Positions 10,041 through 20,694 are shown, counted from the first letter of the stretch. The stretch is DNA of 64,000 nucleotides from Gadus chalcogrammus (GCF_026213295.1 NC_079414.1:310001-374000); one strand, 5' to 3'. Program-made: numbers and translations. The notes: a model not told the origin generated them from the letters alone.

Positions 10041-11629
10041 ACGACAAAATGCAAGAAGTGGCACGAGATAACAAATGCCGTCACAGTATACCTGTGTATG
10101 GACATGGTTCCCTTTCATAATGTCGATAGAAAGGGCTTTAACCACTTAGTGTTCGGGCCATTTTTGGCCATTTTTTTGTTTTTGCACTGCGCCTACTCTA
10201 GAGAGCACTGCTCCTTCATAGTATGACCTCTAATCACATGCTTGGTCTCTTTGGGAAGCTGTAGAATTGTATGACATTATCAGAATAACTATCATGTACT
10301 CTCACAGTACTGGGAAGACTATAATATTGTTTTTCCTCCCGGCCGGTTACACACAACTCTAAAACCAAGCTGATTGTAGTACCCTGGGTAACTCCATATC
10401 CCTTGGAAACAATACTGAGCCCTAGCCCTAGGTCTTGTGATGCTTTGTGTAAAAGCAGATCAACAAAGCATAAAAGATGAAGTCTCCAGCTCCTTTTATG
10501 TAATGATATGTCCATTCGTTCTGGTCAGGGTCCTTTTGGAGACTCCAAAAAAGACCTTTGGCTACCCAACATGCATACTGTAAACAAAAGTGAACCCAAA
10601 CATGTAGAAGCATAATCTTGGTCCCAAATTAAAGGTTACCCTCTGGACTTTCTTGTGAACCATTTAGATAGCATACCAGATGTTCTTATATGTAATGCTA
10701 GTTTACGCACACCCCTTGCGCATTTGTTTTCTCAACCACACGTGAGACATTGTTTGACATGCTGGATATCGTCAGAAAGGTATTTTAGGTATTTTCATTT
10801 CCTATTAGGATATCTAAGGCCCGTCCCCGACCCTTGCTGTCTGCTGGTGTAGCTGTCAATCAAAGTATACACGCCCCGTTTTGATAGTGATCGCCTCATT
10901 GGCTTGTAAGGCTTGTAAACAAGGAAGTATTGGTCTTACATACATGTGGGAGGGCTCTATGTCACCGTGAGACCCTGGCAAACACAGCGGATTCAATGAA
11001 TCAGACGACAATAGCAGAATTCAAACCCTGAATCGCAGTTTTCTACAAAAAAACATAGTAGCGTTTCGGTTTTCTATTTTTCGGCTGCTTTGTATAAGAT
11101 GGCTTGTGCATATACACAATGTAATTACGCTAAAATAATATTGATATTCGATTTCTGCGGACTCTTATGAACATTTCAAGACCCAACATGAAGTATCAAC
11201 TCATTGCTAAGGATATCCACAACGACGATAAAGTTAGAATGCACCAAGGGAGGAGGAGGGTGAGGGGGGCTATTTTGACCTAAGACACTAGGATATTTTT
11301 GATTTATATTCGCCAAAAATATCTATTCCACCATATGGTTGACATTGGATGACATTCCTGAGATTCTAAGCTTTCAAACGGTGTATGACATGACTATAAC
11401 ACTCAACTGTATGATGCCGAAAATGGACCCATCATGTTGGGGGGGGGAAGGGCTGGTGTAACGAAAACTTGCCCGCCGGCGGGATTTGACCATTAAGTGG
11501 TTAAAGAGATCGTCAAAACACTCGATCCCAGGTACGCGTTACCTGCCCGCACACACTTCAGCCAAATTGAGATGCCACAACTATACGGCAATGTCCACAA
11601 GCAAGTGGAAAACAAATCCATACTATTAA
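10041..11629 (+). pseudogene. ZBED-like (hAT-Ac) transposase fragment of X1, interrupted
   Basis: The plus strand reads WHEITNAVTVYLCMDMVPFH then GF at 10059-10141. It resumes at 11501 as KEIVKTLDPRYALPARTHFS, IEMPQLYGNV and KQVEN. This is the conserved segment after the BED finger in ZBED/hAT-Ac transposases. The piggyBac-like element at 10142-11500 split it; its TTAA target falls inside the F-K codons, and the frame is continuous if the insert is ignored. A TTAA fold-back element then interrupts it at 11630. The catalytic core is absent. Confidence 0.75.
10142..11500. mobile_element. piggyBac-like non-autonomous element
   Basis: The element is flanked by TTAA (10138-10141 and 11501-11504) and begins CCACTTAGTG, ending CATTAAGTGG, so the termini are short inverted repeats CCACTTA/TAAGTGG. 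TTAA target and CCM-type ends are the piggyBac signature. No transposase frame is visible in 1.36 kb, so it needs help in trans. Its insertion splits the X1 transposase fragment without other change. Confidence 0.75.
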
Positions 11630-13516
11630 AGATCCCATGCCATTCTATTTATGGATGCTTTAATATAGGTATTAGTGGGCCACAAACACAGTATTCAAAG
11701 ACGTCCCCGAAATTCAGCCGTGGTGCAGAGTTACAGTCACTCCGAAACAGTCGCACATTGAGCTTCCCCCAAACGCGCTGTTTCGGTGGGCGTGTCAAGG
11801 CAGGTCAAGGAGGGGGGGTGGGGGTGTGGCCCTGAGCAGCTTGTAGCCACTGACAGTACCATGCACTCTGTTTACGGTGGATGTATCGCAATGGCTCGTA
11901 GAAACCCATATTATACATAGATATCTATATCATATAATATATAATTTATATTATCACCTGGCCCTGAGCAGCTTGTAGCCACGGTACCATGCGCTCTGTT
12001 TACGGTGGATGTATCGCAATGGCTCTTTGAAACCCATATTATACATAGATATCTATATCATATAATATATAATATATATTATCACGGCCAAAAGCTGTCT
12101 GAGCCTCCAGACGATAGGTTATTATGAATCTCAGACAACCGCGTCTACTTCAGATTGATGTGGAAGTGGAAGAGCCAGAGACGTCGGAGAACCCGACGAA
12201 GTCCTTTGTGATTCATTATATCGTCTGGACGCGCACACAGCTTTTGGCCGTGATAATATGTATTATTTGATATAGATATCTATGTATTATATGATATTAT
12301 TTAGATATAGAGCTCCAGGACTGTAACGCAAGTGTTGTACACTTCCTTGTTATTTGGATAACCGTTCTGCTGTTGGTGTGATGGCGCATAACACGTCGGA
12401 CTCTCGTCTCTGGTATTTCTACAATGAGACTCGTAGTGGGGGTTATCTCAGCCATGGTTGAGAATGAATTGGGGGAAAGGAACTTTGGCTTTGACTCCCT
12501 GAAGTAGGCTACATGAACCACGACATGGAGGAGAAAGGGATTGTTGGCCGCGAATGTATCCCGCTTGAGCCCTGCTTCCCGCCGCCTCGGCAGCGGTCAG
12601 CGCTAATCACCGCCTCCTGAAGCCGAGGCGGTGGTCCATCGGCAGCGAGGCTCCGGCGGGAGGCGACCGCGGTCAACAATCCCTTTCTCCTCTATGTCGT
12701 GGTTCATGACTTCAGGGAGTCAAAGCCAAAGTTCCTTTCCCCCAATTCATTCTCAACCATGGCTGAGATAACCCCCACTACGAGTCTAGTTGGAGAAATA
12801 CCAGAGACGAGAGTCCGACGTGTGTACAACACGTCGCGTTACAGTCCTGGAGCTCTATATCTAAATAATATCATATGATACATAGATATCTATATCAAAT
12901 AATACATATTATCACGGCCAAAAGCTGTGTGCACGTCCAGACGATATAATGAATCACAAAGGACTTTGTCGGGTTCTCCGACGTCTCTGGTTCTTCCACT
13001 TCCACATCAATCTGTAGTAGACAGAACCGTGCGCTGCCTGCTGCCTGCTGCCGGCGCGAGGCACCACCGCCCGGCTGACCGCTGCCGGGCGGTGGTGCTT
13101 CGCGGCGGTGGTGCCTCGCGGCAACCGGCGGCAGGCAGCATGTCGCAGTTCATGTAGTTCGATGTCGTTCTGCCATTGCATTCAAAATTCTGTAACTAGC
13201 CTGTTACTACGAACTAAGCAACTACCGTACACGTATTAGCATTTAGCACTAGCTCAATCACGACTCCTTCAGAATTCTTGTGGGTGGTTACGAACCAACC
13301 AAGTGGGCAGGGCCATGAATAATATTTTGACAACGCTACGTCACAGTGTCACCTTATCCAGATCAGCTCATTTCTTCTGCCTTTTTCCTTTCATTGCCTA
13401 TTGCATTCAGCAGACAAACTGCATAGATTTCAAACTTACCACAGCTCACAAACTTATTCAGACCTATGTTATTTAACAAACAATAGGAAAAATGTGATTT
13501 TAATGGCATGGGCTCT
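11630..13516. mobile_element. TTAA-specific fold-back element, copy a
   Basis: The TTAA duplications are at 11626-11629 and 13517-13520. Ends are AGATCCCATGCCATT and AATGGCATGGGCTCT. The body is largely palindromic: the region around 12300-12530 (AGAGCTCCAGGACTGTAACG...) returns inverted at 12670-12880. The module CACGGCCAAAAGCTGTG occurs repeatedly, next to AT-rich TAGATATCTATATCA blocks. Related copies are at 40460-42568 (b, inverted) and 54742-56130 (c). Piggybac or Kolobok are both possible for TTAA targets. No transposase was recognised. Confidence 0.7.
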
Positions 13517-13668
13517 TTAAACATCAGTGTTTTCAGAGATGGAAGTAACTAACTTTTTTATGCAGTTTTGCTGCCTTACCAGTATTTTACCCTTTCAGAG
13601 GGACGTCTATGCCTCAAATCATACCGTGATATACATTTTAGTCCATACCGTACAGCCCTAATTTGAAG

Positions 13669-14403
13669 GAACTATCTTGTGTTAAATTTGAGGTAAGTCA
13701 AGCTTTTTGGAGCAAAAACAACAGCTATTTGTTTGCTTGATTCAACTAACGTTAGCTACCGCTTTTTCGATGTGATATAATTTACACTAATATTGTATTT
13801 TTAGGACCGAGTCAACCCTGAGTACTGCACGATCGTAGACCTTGCATAAAGTTAGTAAATTCTATCAACATAGGGCTATTTAGATAAATTATCTGGTAAG
13901 GGTGTTGTCCTAGGCTAATACAAATACAGCAAATTTCTGTATAATAAAGGGCCACATTTTGCATCCAAGTCATTTGATATCTTTTCATTGTATTGTGTGC
14001 TACAACCTCCGTGAATGATGAATATTCACGCTAAATCCAGCCCAGGGTAGCTCAGAATTCGAGTAGCCGTATATCGTGGAACGCCCCCCCCCCCCCCCCC
14101 GGACACTGTCACCTTTTTTACTCTGAGGAGTTTGCATGTCTGAGAAACAGCCAACTTAAGAATGCGTCTATATAATCTTTTTTGCTCACCAAAGAACATT
14201 CCAACTCGTTATCATACAAAACATATCCCAGATCCATTTTAGACTGGATTTCTCCTTTAACGCCGGTGCCATTTGGTCGTGATGTCTGATTGCAGGGCCT
14301 TTTCACAGCAGGGTATTTTGCGTTCAGCAGAGTTTAACCGGCTCTTTAAGGTATTGCTGTGATAGTTTTGTGATTGAAACGGTGTTGTGATGATGTTAAC
14401 CAG
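13669..14403 (+). other. Presumed bptf intron sequence
   Basis: I see no element ends or coding segment here. A run of 17 C lies at 14084-14100. No preceding bptf exon was found in this stretch or farther upstream within the window. The acceptor for the next exon (AACCAG at 14398-14403) has a poor pyrimidine tract. Confidence 0.4.
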
Positions 14404-14533
14404 ACTCCACCGCATGACGTCCATCGAGCGCGAGGAGAAGGAGAAGCTGAAGAAGAGGGAGAGGAAGCTGGAAGAAGAGGAGACCATGCAACAAGCAACC
14501 TGGGTCAAATACACCTTCCCTATCAAACACCAG
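14404..14533 (+). CDS. bptf: bptf exon: basic/acidic coiled region and start of conserved WVKYTF block
   Basis: BPTF is the largest NURF subunit; it binds the SNF2-type ATPase and reads histone marks in the nucleus. This exon encodes LHRMTSIEREEKEKLKKRER, a strongly charged helix, then MQQATWVKYTFPIKHQ. This is the part of vertebrate BPTF downstream of the DDT domain and first PHD finger. The start at 14404 is set by CAG at 14401-14403: an in-frame TGA lies farther upstream, so the exon cannot extend far. It begins inside an Arg codon and ends in phase 0 before GTACAC (14534). The intron to 14908 carries a (CA)n run. Confidence 0.9.
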
Positions 14534-14585
14534 GTACACACACACACACACACAGACACACACACACATACACATATATATATCC
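14534..14585 (+). repeat. (CA)n microsatellite at a bptf donor site
   Basis: The CA run starts with the donor GTACACACA itself and is broken by GA and TA dinucleotides before a short TATATA stretch. Length variation here would lie directly next to the splice donor. Confidence 0.9.
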
Positions 14586-14908
14586 AGTTGGGCGCAAACC
14601 CCCAACCACATCAAACACAACCTGGCCACCAGCGGCCTCTAGAGAGTCGACCAGACCTGAAATTGGATGTCACAATAGGAGCTCAGGTCCTCCAGACCTG
14701 AGCTCCTTTGATGGCTGCCCACAGCTCTCCTGTTAACCATGGTGTTTGTGTAGCCCTTTCTACAGGGCGTGTTGGGGCTCTGTGTTTGTTGCGCACTGCA
14801 GCAGCATGTGAAGGAGTCCCTTTTTAACTGGGTTCTCCTCCCTTCCGCGTCATTAACTTACGTCACTAACCTGCCCTTGTTCTCCTGTCCCCTCTCCGTG
14901 GGTTGAAG

Positions 14909-15044
14909 GTGTGGAAGCAGAAGGGGGAAGAGTACCGGGTCACGGGGTACGGAGGCTGGAGCTGGATCAGTAAGACCCACGTACAGCGCTTCCACCCCAA
15001 GCTGCCCGGGAACACAAACCCAAATTACCGCAAGGAACTGGAAG
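14909..15044 (+). CDS. bptf: bptf exon: conserved GGWSWISKTHV block
   Basis: This exon encodes VWKQKGEEYRVTGYGGWSW, ISKTHVQRFHPKLPGNTNP and NYRKELE, a very conserved stretch of BPTF and of its fly relative NURF301. It starts in phase 0 after TTGAAG (acceptor ending 14908) and ends with a split Gly/Asp codon G before GTGCAA (15045). The phases agree with both neighbouring exons. A single substitution pattern such as HPKLP against the usual VPKLP suggests normal divergence. No stop or frameshift occurs. Confidence 0.92.
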
Positions 15045-15252
15045 GTGCAACCCAATCACATCAAATACCTCTCACCTTATCCCCCTGTTCTCATCATTAT
15101 CTGTAGTCTTAAGTCCTGTTTGGCTTTGCAAGTCATTTCCCCTTTGATGCATCCTACCCTCTGCAGGGTTCCCTGATCGCTTCAACCGTCCTCTCGTCCT
15201 GCTTTGATGTATTAGAATGCTGCCAATTCAAACAATCTCCCCCTTTTCCTAG

Positions 15253-15573
15253 ATGCCAAATTTGGCGAGAAATGCACTCTGCTAGACCTGGGCAGAAGGC
15301 CCGTAACAGGGACACGAGATGAACCTCAGGAAGCTCCAGCGAACAGCATCCAGGAGCCCTTGGCCTCCTCCATCACCCCCGAGGATCCAACAGAACACTG
15401 TCAGAAGGCTGAGAAGGGTAAGGAGGAGGAAGAGGAGATGGGGAAGGAGGAGGGGAGGAAGACTGAGGAGGGGAAGGAGGAGGAGATGGGGATGGAGAAG
15501 AAGAAGAAGGAGAGAAAGGTAGATGTGGAGGACAAGATGGAGGTGGATCCTGGAGTTGAGAGACCAGATAAAG
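15253..15573 (+). CDS. bptf: bptf exon: acidic/lysine-rich low-complexity region
   Basis: It starts after TTTTCCTAG (15252), completes the split codon as Asp and reads AKFGEKCTLLDLGRRPV, then a long Glu/Lys/Gly-rich run (EKGKEEEEEMGKEEG and similar) and KVDVEDKMEVDPGVE. It ends DK plus one base before GTAAGACTGG (15574). The mammalian protein has a similarly charged, poorly conserved linker here, ending in a PMEVD-like motif. The run is encoded by purine-rich GAG/AAG repeats, so length polymorphism is likely. Confidence 0.85.
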
Positions 15574-15782
15574 GTAAGACTGGGGGGGTCCTCTGCAGTC
15601 TGAACTATAAAAATAAAGTTGTGGGCCCAGTAGAGTAAAGAACATATTTGGTACGGGCAATTAGTCTGACATTATACATTTTTTTTCTGTCATGCACTTT
15701 TCTTTGCTGAATTAATATTGGTTAATCTCCAAGTCTGATGCTGGAAATGTGATTTATGTCTGACAAGTTGATGCCCATCCAG

Positions 15783-17634
15783 GGACCAGTTTGCCAGAAA
15801 TGGAGGCCAGCACAAAGCAGGAGCCCGCTGCTGTGTGTGAGCGCCCCTTCAACTACGACGTTGTTGATGTCAGCAAGGGCTTCCTGACCCGTGTCGCCTA
15901 CAAGAAGCTCAAGGCCTCAAAGCTGGACGGTCTACTAGATCGGCGAGTCAAACAACACACACTAGAGGAGAAGCAGAGGCAACAGGTCCCGAACTCCAAA
16001 CCCCCGGCAGCCTCACAGCCTTCGGAGACTCCTTCCTCAGCACCGGGCACCCTGGTCCGGACGAGGTCTCCACTAAAGCCCCTGGCTTTGGCTCTGGCCC
16101 AGGTTCAGCGCACGACCTTGGCGGAAGTCAAGACCCAGTCATGTCCCTCTTTAGCAGGGACTCCTGGGTCAGGGACGGTGAAAGAGGAGGAGGCAGACTT
16201 GAAACCTGCACAGGAGAGTGCTTCTCATCCCCTGGCCCTTCCTACTGCAGGCACCCCATCTAGAGACCGTACTGGTTTGGAATCACCTTCATTAAAAAAA
16301 CAGACACAGGAAATGGGTCTGCAGCAAAGGACTACAGGGCCCAAGGCAGCTGTTTCTAGCAGCACAAAGCAAGAGGGTCCCTCACTGTGTGAGGATTCAG
16401 TGGCCTCGTCTGTACAACCCACTCAGAGCTCTTCGGGGCAACCAACTGCACAACCCACTCAGAGCTCTTCGGGGCAACCAACTGCATGCATTCTAGCAGA
16501 CATAGGCAAGCCTCGAGGTACTGTTCATGGCAGTCCTGAGGTCTCTGTGCCTAAATCATCTGAACCTGATAATCTTGTAACTCTGAAGGCAGAAGAAAGG
16601 TGCAAAGAGGAGCATCAGCAGAAGATCCAAGAGGTCAGTCAAGGCAGACCGATGGAGGCAAACCCAGTTCCTGTTCAGATGAACGGCAAAGACAGCCTGG
16701 AGGGGGATGTGGAGGAGACGACTAGCCTCTGCATCAAAGTCAACAACAGCGTGGATAAGGTGGGGGAGGGAGAGAGTCGCCCTGCTTTGCCCAAGGCAAA
16801 GCAGCTGGTCAATGGAGACATGGTCTCGCTGAACGTCAAGTCGGAAGCAATGAGAAGCGTTGAACCGCACCCGGCTCACAGCCGGAAAGAGACCGAGTGC
16901 CAGAGGGTTGCTTTGGACCAGGACCTCCAGCCTCCAGTGAAGATCGCAAGGCTGGAGAGCAGTGTAGTGGCGCCCCCCCCCAGCATTACCCAACAGGACA
17001 GCACCACGGAGGGCCGGAGGAAAGCAGCGGTGAGGGTCATCCGCATGCCTCCCTCCCCTGTCCCCTCGGCCCAGGATCCCAGCGCGGGGGGCAGTCTCAC
17101 GGAGGAGGGCGGTGAAGGCGCAGAGCAGAGGACCACGGTTTCCATGGCAACAAAGATCGCCAAAGTGCCGGAGAGCAGTTTTGGAAACACAGCAGCGCCC
17201 GAGAGTAGCGCAGTAGCCAACCTCACTACGATGACCAAATTTTACTCCCCCAGCCCCGACTGCCAATCAGAAGACAGCCAGAGCGAAACATTGACGCAAG
17301 AGCAAAGGACGTTGCTGTCGGCCTCCTACAGCATGCTGAACGGAGACGGTAATATGGTGGCGGTGATCCAATCGTTCTCCACCAAGGGCTGTGTCCGCCT
17401 CCTCAAATTCTCACGCACCAAGAAGGCCCGGTCGGACACTGCGCTGCCCTCCTACAGGAAGTTTGTTACCAAGAGCAACCGCAAGAGTATTTTTGTGTTG
17501 CCCAGCGATGACCTGAAGGTGCTGGCCAGACGGGGAGGTCTGCGGGAGGTGTCCATCTTCAACTACAACGCCAAGCCGGCCCAGGACATCTGGCCATACC
17601 CCTCTCCAAGGCCCACCTTCGGGATCACCTGGAG
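15783..17634 (+). CDS. bptf: bptf large exon: disordered region with conserved ends
   Basis: It starts after CCATCCAG (15782), completes a Gly codon and runs 1852 bases without a stop. The N-terminal part DVVDVSKGFLTRVAYKKLKA, SKLDGLLDRRVKQHTLEEKQ is conserved BPTF sequence. The middle (about 450 residues) is Ser/Pro/Glu-rich and looks disordered. The last 100 residues, including KFSRTKKARSDTALPSYRKF, SIFVLPSDDLKVLARRGG and FNYNAKPAQDIWPYPSPRP, are again near-identical to vertebrate BPTF. It ends TFGITW plus AG before GTAGGT (17635). The exon with the C-terminal PHD finger and bromodomain follows much later; none was found in the remaining 46 kb. Confidence 0.93.
16415..16486 (+). repeat. Perfect in-frame 36-bp duplication in bptf exon
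   Basis: Units 16415-16450 and 16451-16486 are identical, giving two copies of the 12-residue unit QPTQSSSGQPTA in the disordered Ser/Thr-rich part of the protein. Perfect identity points to a recent duplication or an expandable repeat. The frame is kept. Confidence 0.95.
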
Positions 17635-18034
17635 GTAGGTTATAACACTCACACCGGCCTCCTTAGAATATACTAAATCCTAATCACCTCCAGGAATCAC
17701 TTGATTATCATGGTAGGAATAATGATAATTTAGAGGAGAATGTATCCCATGAACTGTGCTGAATTATTAAATTACCATGGTATGCCATCAGAGATTTAAG
17801 AAACATGATCTGATAATGGCAGACTACAATGCTGCAGCCTGTATATTCTCCTTTGAAATTAAGATGATCTTTTGGGCGAATACCTAGGTTGACAGATATG
17901 AAACAAACTGGCACAAAAACACAGGGTGCTGTAGCCATGGAAGCAAACCAAGTGGATCAACTGAGAGTGTACTAAGCTTTTAAGCTGTCTCCCAGAAGGA
18001 CTTAAAGACGGTTGCCAGATGAGCTGGTTTATCA
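17635..18034 (+). other. bptf intron, 5' end
   Basis: The sequence starts with a good donor, GTAGGT, and has no element ends or coding segment that I can see before the hAT at 18043. Confidence 0.5.
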
Positions 18035-18358
18035 CTTGCGAACAGTGTTGGGAATGTTACTTTAAAAAGGTAATTAGTTACAGTTACTCACTACTTGTTC
18101 CAGAAGGTAACTGAGTTAGTAACTGAATTACTCTATAATATGAGCAACTGGTTACCAGGGAAAGTAACTATTTGCGTTACTGTAAAAAAAGAACGTTTCT
18201 ATATGTCAAAGATTTGGATTTTTCTGAGCAGTTTTCACTCGGCCTTAATGTGCTAAATGGTTGAACTGCCCATTCAAGGCCCTGATATACTTCGAACTGA
18301 ATTTTGATTTGCTTGGTTGCAAAGGCTGTGGAACATCTGCCGAATACTACAGAAATGC

Positions 18359-19125
18359 TAGTGGTGCAACGGTTCACGGGTTACCCGTGATCCGTACGGA
18401 TCTACCCTCACGGTTCGGGACGCAAGTGATCCGCGGATCAGCTGATTAAAAAAAAATGGGTGCGTTCATGTGATCAGCGCATGTTTAAAGGACAATTCCG
18501 GTATTAACAACATCAAGTATCGTAGCGAAATACAGTTTCTGTTGTGTTTTATTTGGCATTCCGTAAATCCCATTGAAACGGGAACCGGAAGCGGACATGT
18601 TTGTTTGTTTGTAGTTTTTTCGCTCGGTTCTCCGTGTCAACCGTAGGGCTAGAACCGAGTGAAAAGACTACATCCAACCTCCCTTGAAATGAGCAATGAG
18701 TCTTCCAACCAAAATCAATGGATTTACATAATCCCAAATAAAACAAGACAAAAACTGTATTTCGCCACCATACTTGATGAAAAAGAAGATGAGGATGTCT
18801 GCATTGCCTGGGGTGAATGTAGACTCTAAACTCTCCCCAGGCAATGCAGACATCCTGAATTGTAAATCCAGGGTTAGGGATTATTTACTACTACTAAAAA
18901 GAAGGAATAATGCCTCAGATGGCAATTTTTTTAAATATTGACTATGCTTAAAGCGGGATTATTAGCAAATTGTTCACTTTATTTTGTTTTTACACTTTTG
19001 AAGATTTTATTTAAAGTCACATTTGTCTTGTTATCTTTATTGTTGTGGTTGATCCGAAAATGATCCGACCCGTGACTCAAAAACCGTGACACGAACCGTG
19101 AGTTTTGTGATCCGTTGAACACCTA
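18359..19125. mobile_element. Nested non-autonomous hAT
   Basis: The termini are TAGTGGTGCAACGGTTCACG and GTGATCCGTTGAACACCTA. The flanks AGAAATGC and GAAAATGC are a close but imperfect 8-bp duplication. Inside lie two hairpins: one near 18626-18665 (TCGCTCGGTTCT against AGAACCGAGTGA) and a longer one at 18792-18856. There is no coding capacity. Confidence 0.65.
18792..18856. repeat. Perfect 22-bp inverted repeat, 21-nt loop
   Basis: Arm 18792-18813 (AGGATGTCTGCATTG...) is the exact reverse complement of 18835-18856. RNA from either strand would form a stable stem. It lies inside a non-coding hAT; no other miRNA-like evidence is available. Confidence 0.9.
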
Positions 19126-19436
19126 GAAAATGCCAACTCTTCATCGGATTGCTCCGGACTGGCCATTTCTGCTGCTTCATTTAATCTGTTTGGTGTGTGT
19201 GCGCGCGTGTGTGTGGCGCGTGTGTCCTGGCGCGTGGGTAAAAACACTGGCTCCGATTGGCTACCATGAAACAGGACTGCCTTAGCCAATCATAATCACT
19301 TATCTCGTTGTTAACCCACCCGGTCTCCTCACTAGCAGTTTGTGTTTGGAGCCAGGGGTGCGTTTGGATTACGCAGTTTATTCAATTAATTCATAGTAAT
19401 GCACCGCATTTAATGCACCGCAACGGTAACCAGCTA

Positions 19437-19573
19437 CTCCTAGCTGAGTGTTGATGTGTCCCTGAGCAAGAGACTTAACCCTAACTGCTCCTGACGAGCT
19501 GGCTGTGCATGGTTGACTCTGCCGTCGGTGTGTCAATGTGTATACTAACCGATGTAAGTCGCTTTGGATAAAA
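19437..19573 (+). repeat. Fish LINE/SINE 3' tail
   Basis: It contains the familiar CCCTGAGCAAGAGACTTAAC and GTCGCTTTGGATAAAAGCG motifs shared by the 3' ends of L2-type LINEs and V-SINEs in fish. The tRNA-like head is missing, so it is a 5'-truncated copy. It lies within the 18043-19639 hAT. Confidence 0.7.
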
Positions 19574-19647
19574 GCGTCTGTTACTGAAAAAATAACGGCG
19601 TTACCGAACAACGTTCTTCTAAACTGCGTTATAATACTGCTTGTAAA

Positions 19648-19850
19648 CAATATGTAATAAGGAGGGGTCAAAATATTTGATTATTCGTTCCCGAGGGTTA
19701 AAATTGATTTTTAACATTTGGACCGTTAACATTTTTTCCCATTAAAATATAAAGTATTTCACAAGCCATAACTTTTTTTCCCTGGTAAAACCTTGTTTTT
19801 TTTATAACATTTTATAGATAAAATATACTTGAAAAATTCCATAAAAGTAC
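19648..19850. other. AT-rich interval before the L1 3' end
   Basis: Several poly-T runs lie here and at 19850-19862. The last may be the inverted poly-A of the L1 element that follows; the exact LINE 3' end could not be fixed. Confidence 0.35.
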
Positions 19851-20332
19851 AAGTTTTTTTTTTAACGTCACAAAATCATGTACCTTACAGAAACGGAGCA
19901 AACATGAAAACAATAAACACCCCCAAACCATGGCGACCCCTTTACCAACCCCTGCCCCTGATCTCTCAGCCTCTCAAAAAAAAATACAGATGTATAAATA
20001 AATATAATTCAAACATTGAGGGAAGATAGAGGAAAATAATAATAAAAGAAATAATCACATTTTGTTAATGCTGCACTCTTTCTTTGACCAAATTGTAAGC
20101 TTCATCCCATGCTTTTAGGGTTTTCTCACTAGTTCCATGCACCCTGGCCATAGATCTCTCCATCATAACTGTCTAGAAAAGAGTTGGCCCACTTAATCTG
20201 TGAGGTGGCTGCCATCGCAAGGCAAAAAACATTTTCTTTGCTGCAGTGAGACCAGCCCTACAGCCTCTGCTGTAGAGACAAATCTAGACTAGTCATCATT
20301 AAGTAAAATTAAGGTCGATTACAATGGGATAT

Positions 20333-20689
20333 TCACCTCAAGCATGTCAAAGTGGACCATAAGTGTCCCCAAAAGGCAAACACGCTGGGACATTCCCCAA
20401 ACATATGTAAAAATGACCCTGGGGCATTAAGTGTACATAGGTCACAGTTAGGCGATGGGATGATTTTCATAGTATGACGTTTTCTTGGAGTAAGATACAT
20501 CCTATGTATACATTTAAAATGTGATGAGGGTTTTTGGAGGTATCCTGTCGATTTTCCCATACTGTGTCCGAGCCAATCTCTTCCTCATCTGCAGAGGAAA
20601 TATCCCTACTCCAAACACTTCCCACTGCTAAAGAGATATGAGGATTAGAGATACATTTATAAACTTTAGAAACCATCCCACGTGTCTGC
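20333..20689 (-). pseudogene. L1 ORF2 C-terminal segment
   Basis: The minus-strand frame has IHRMYLTPRKRHTMKI, CDLCTLNAPGSFLHMFGECP and FWGHLWSTL. This is the cysteine-containing C-terminal region of fish L1/Tx1-type ORF2 (CxxC...H...C knuckle, then FW). Upstream sequence in frame is lost at the hAT border (20690-20695). Confidence 0.75.
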
Positions 20690-20694
20690 CCTTG

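Larger units (their letters stand above)
675..13660 (+). mobile_element. Outer hAT-Ac element (X1), expanded by nested insertions
   Basis: The element begins TAGGGGTGTAGG and ends GTACAGCCCTA. It is flanked by the perfect 8-bp duplication ATTTGAAG (667-674 and 13661-13668), the length expected for hAT transposition. Its own sequence is only about 0.8 kb (675-847, 9793-10141, 11505-11629, 13521-13660). The rest is later insertions: a hAT at 848-9784, a piggyBac-like element at 10142-11500 and a TTAA element at 11630-13516. Its residual reading frame encodes a ZBED-type transposase fragment on the + strand. A second copy (X2) begins at 58297 and shares the 5' end and the 9793-10140 type sequence. 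Confidence 0.85.
18043..19639. mobile_element. Non-autonomous hAT
   Basis: It begins CAGTGTTGGGAATGTTACTT and ends TTATAATACTG. The flanking octamers CTTGCGAA (18035-18042) and CTTGTAAA (19640-19647) match at 6 of 8; both differences lie in the CG of the left copy. The interior has alternating TTACT/AGTAAC stretches near both ends, a nested hAT at 18359-19125 and an LINE/SINE tail at 19437-19573. No transposase was seen. Confidence 0.65.

Noticed and set aside
15319..15660. Arg-rich and Pro/Ser-rich frames around 15360-15640
   Set aside because: They are alternative frames of the purine-rich Glu/Lys segment of the bptf exon.
16556..17266. 236-codon minus-strand frame opposite the large bptf exon
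   Set aside because: It is the antisense of a conserved host exon with no motif of its own. Conservation and splice phases support the + strand.
18792..18856. microRNA hairpin
   Set aside because: The stem is perfect and only 22 bp, with DNA palindrome character, inside a hAT. Real miRNA precursors have longer imperfect stems; no expression data are available.
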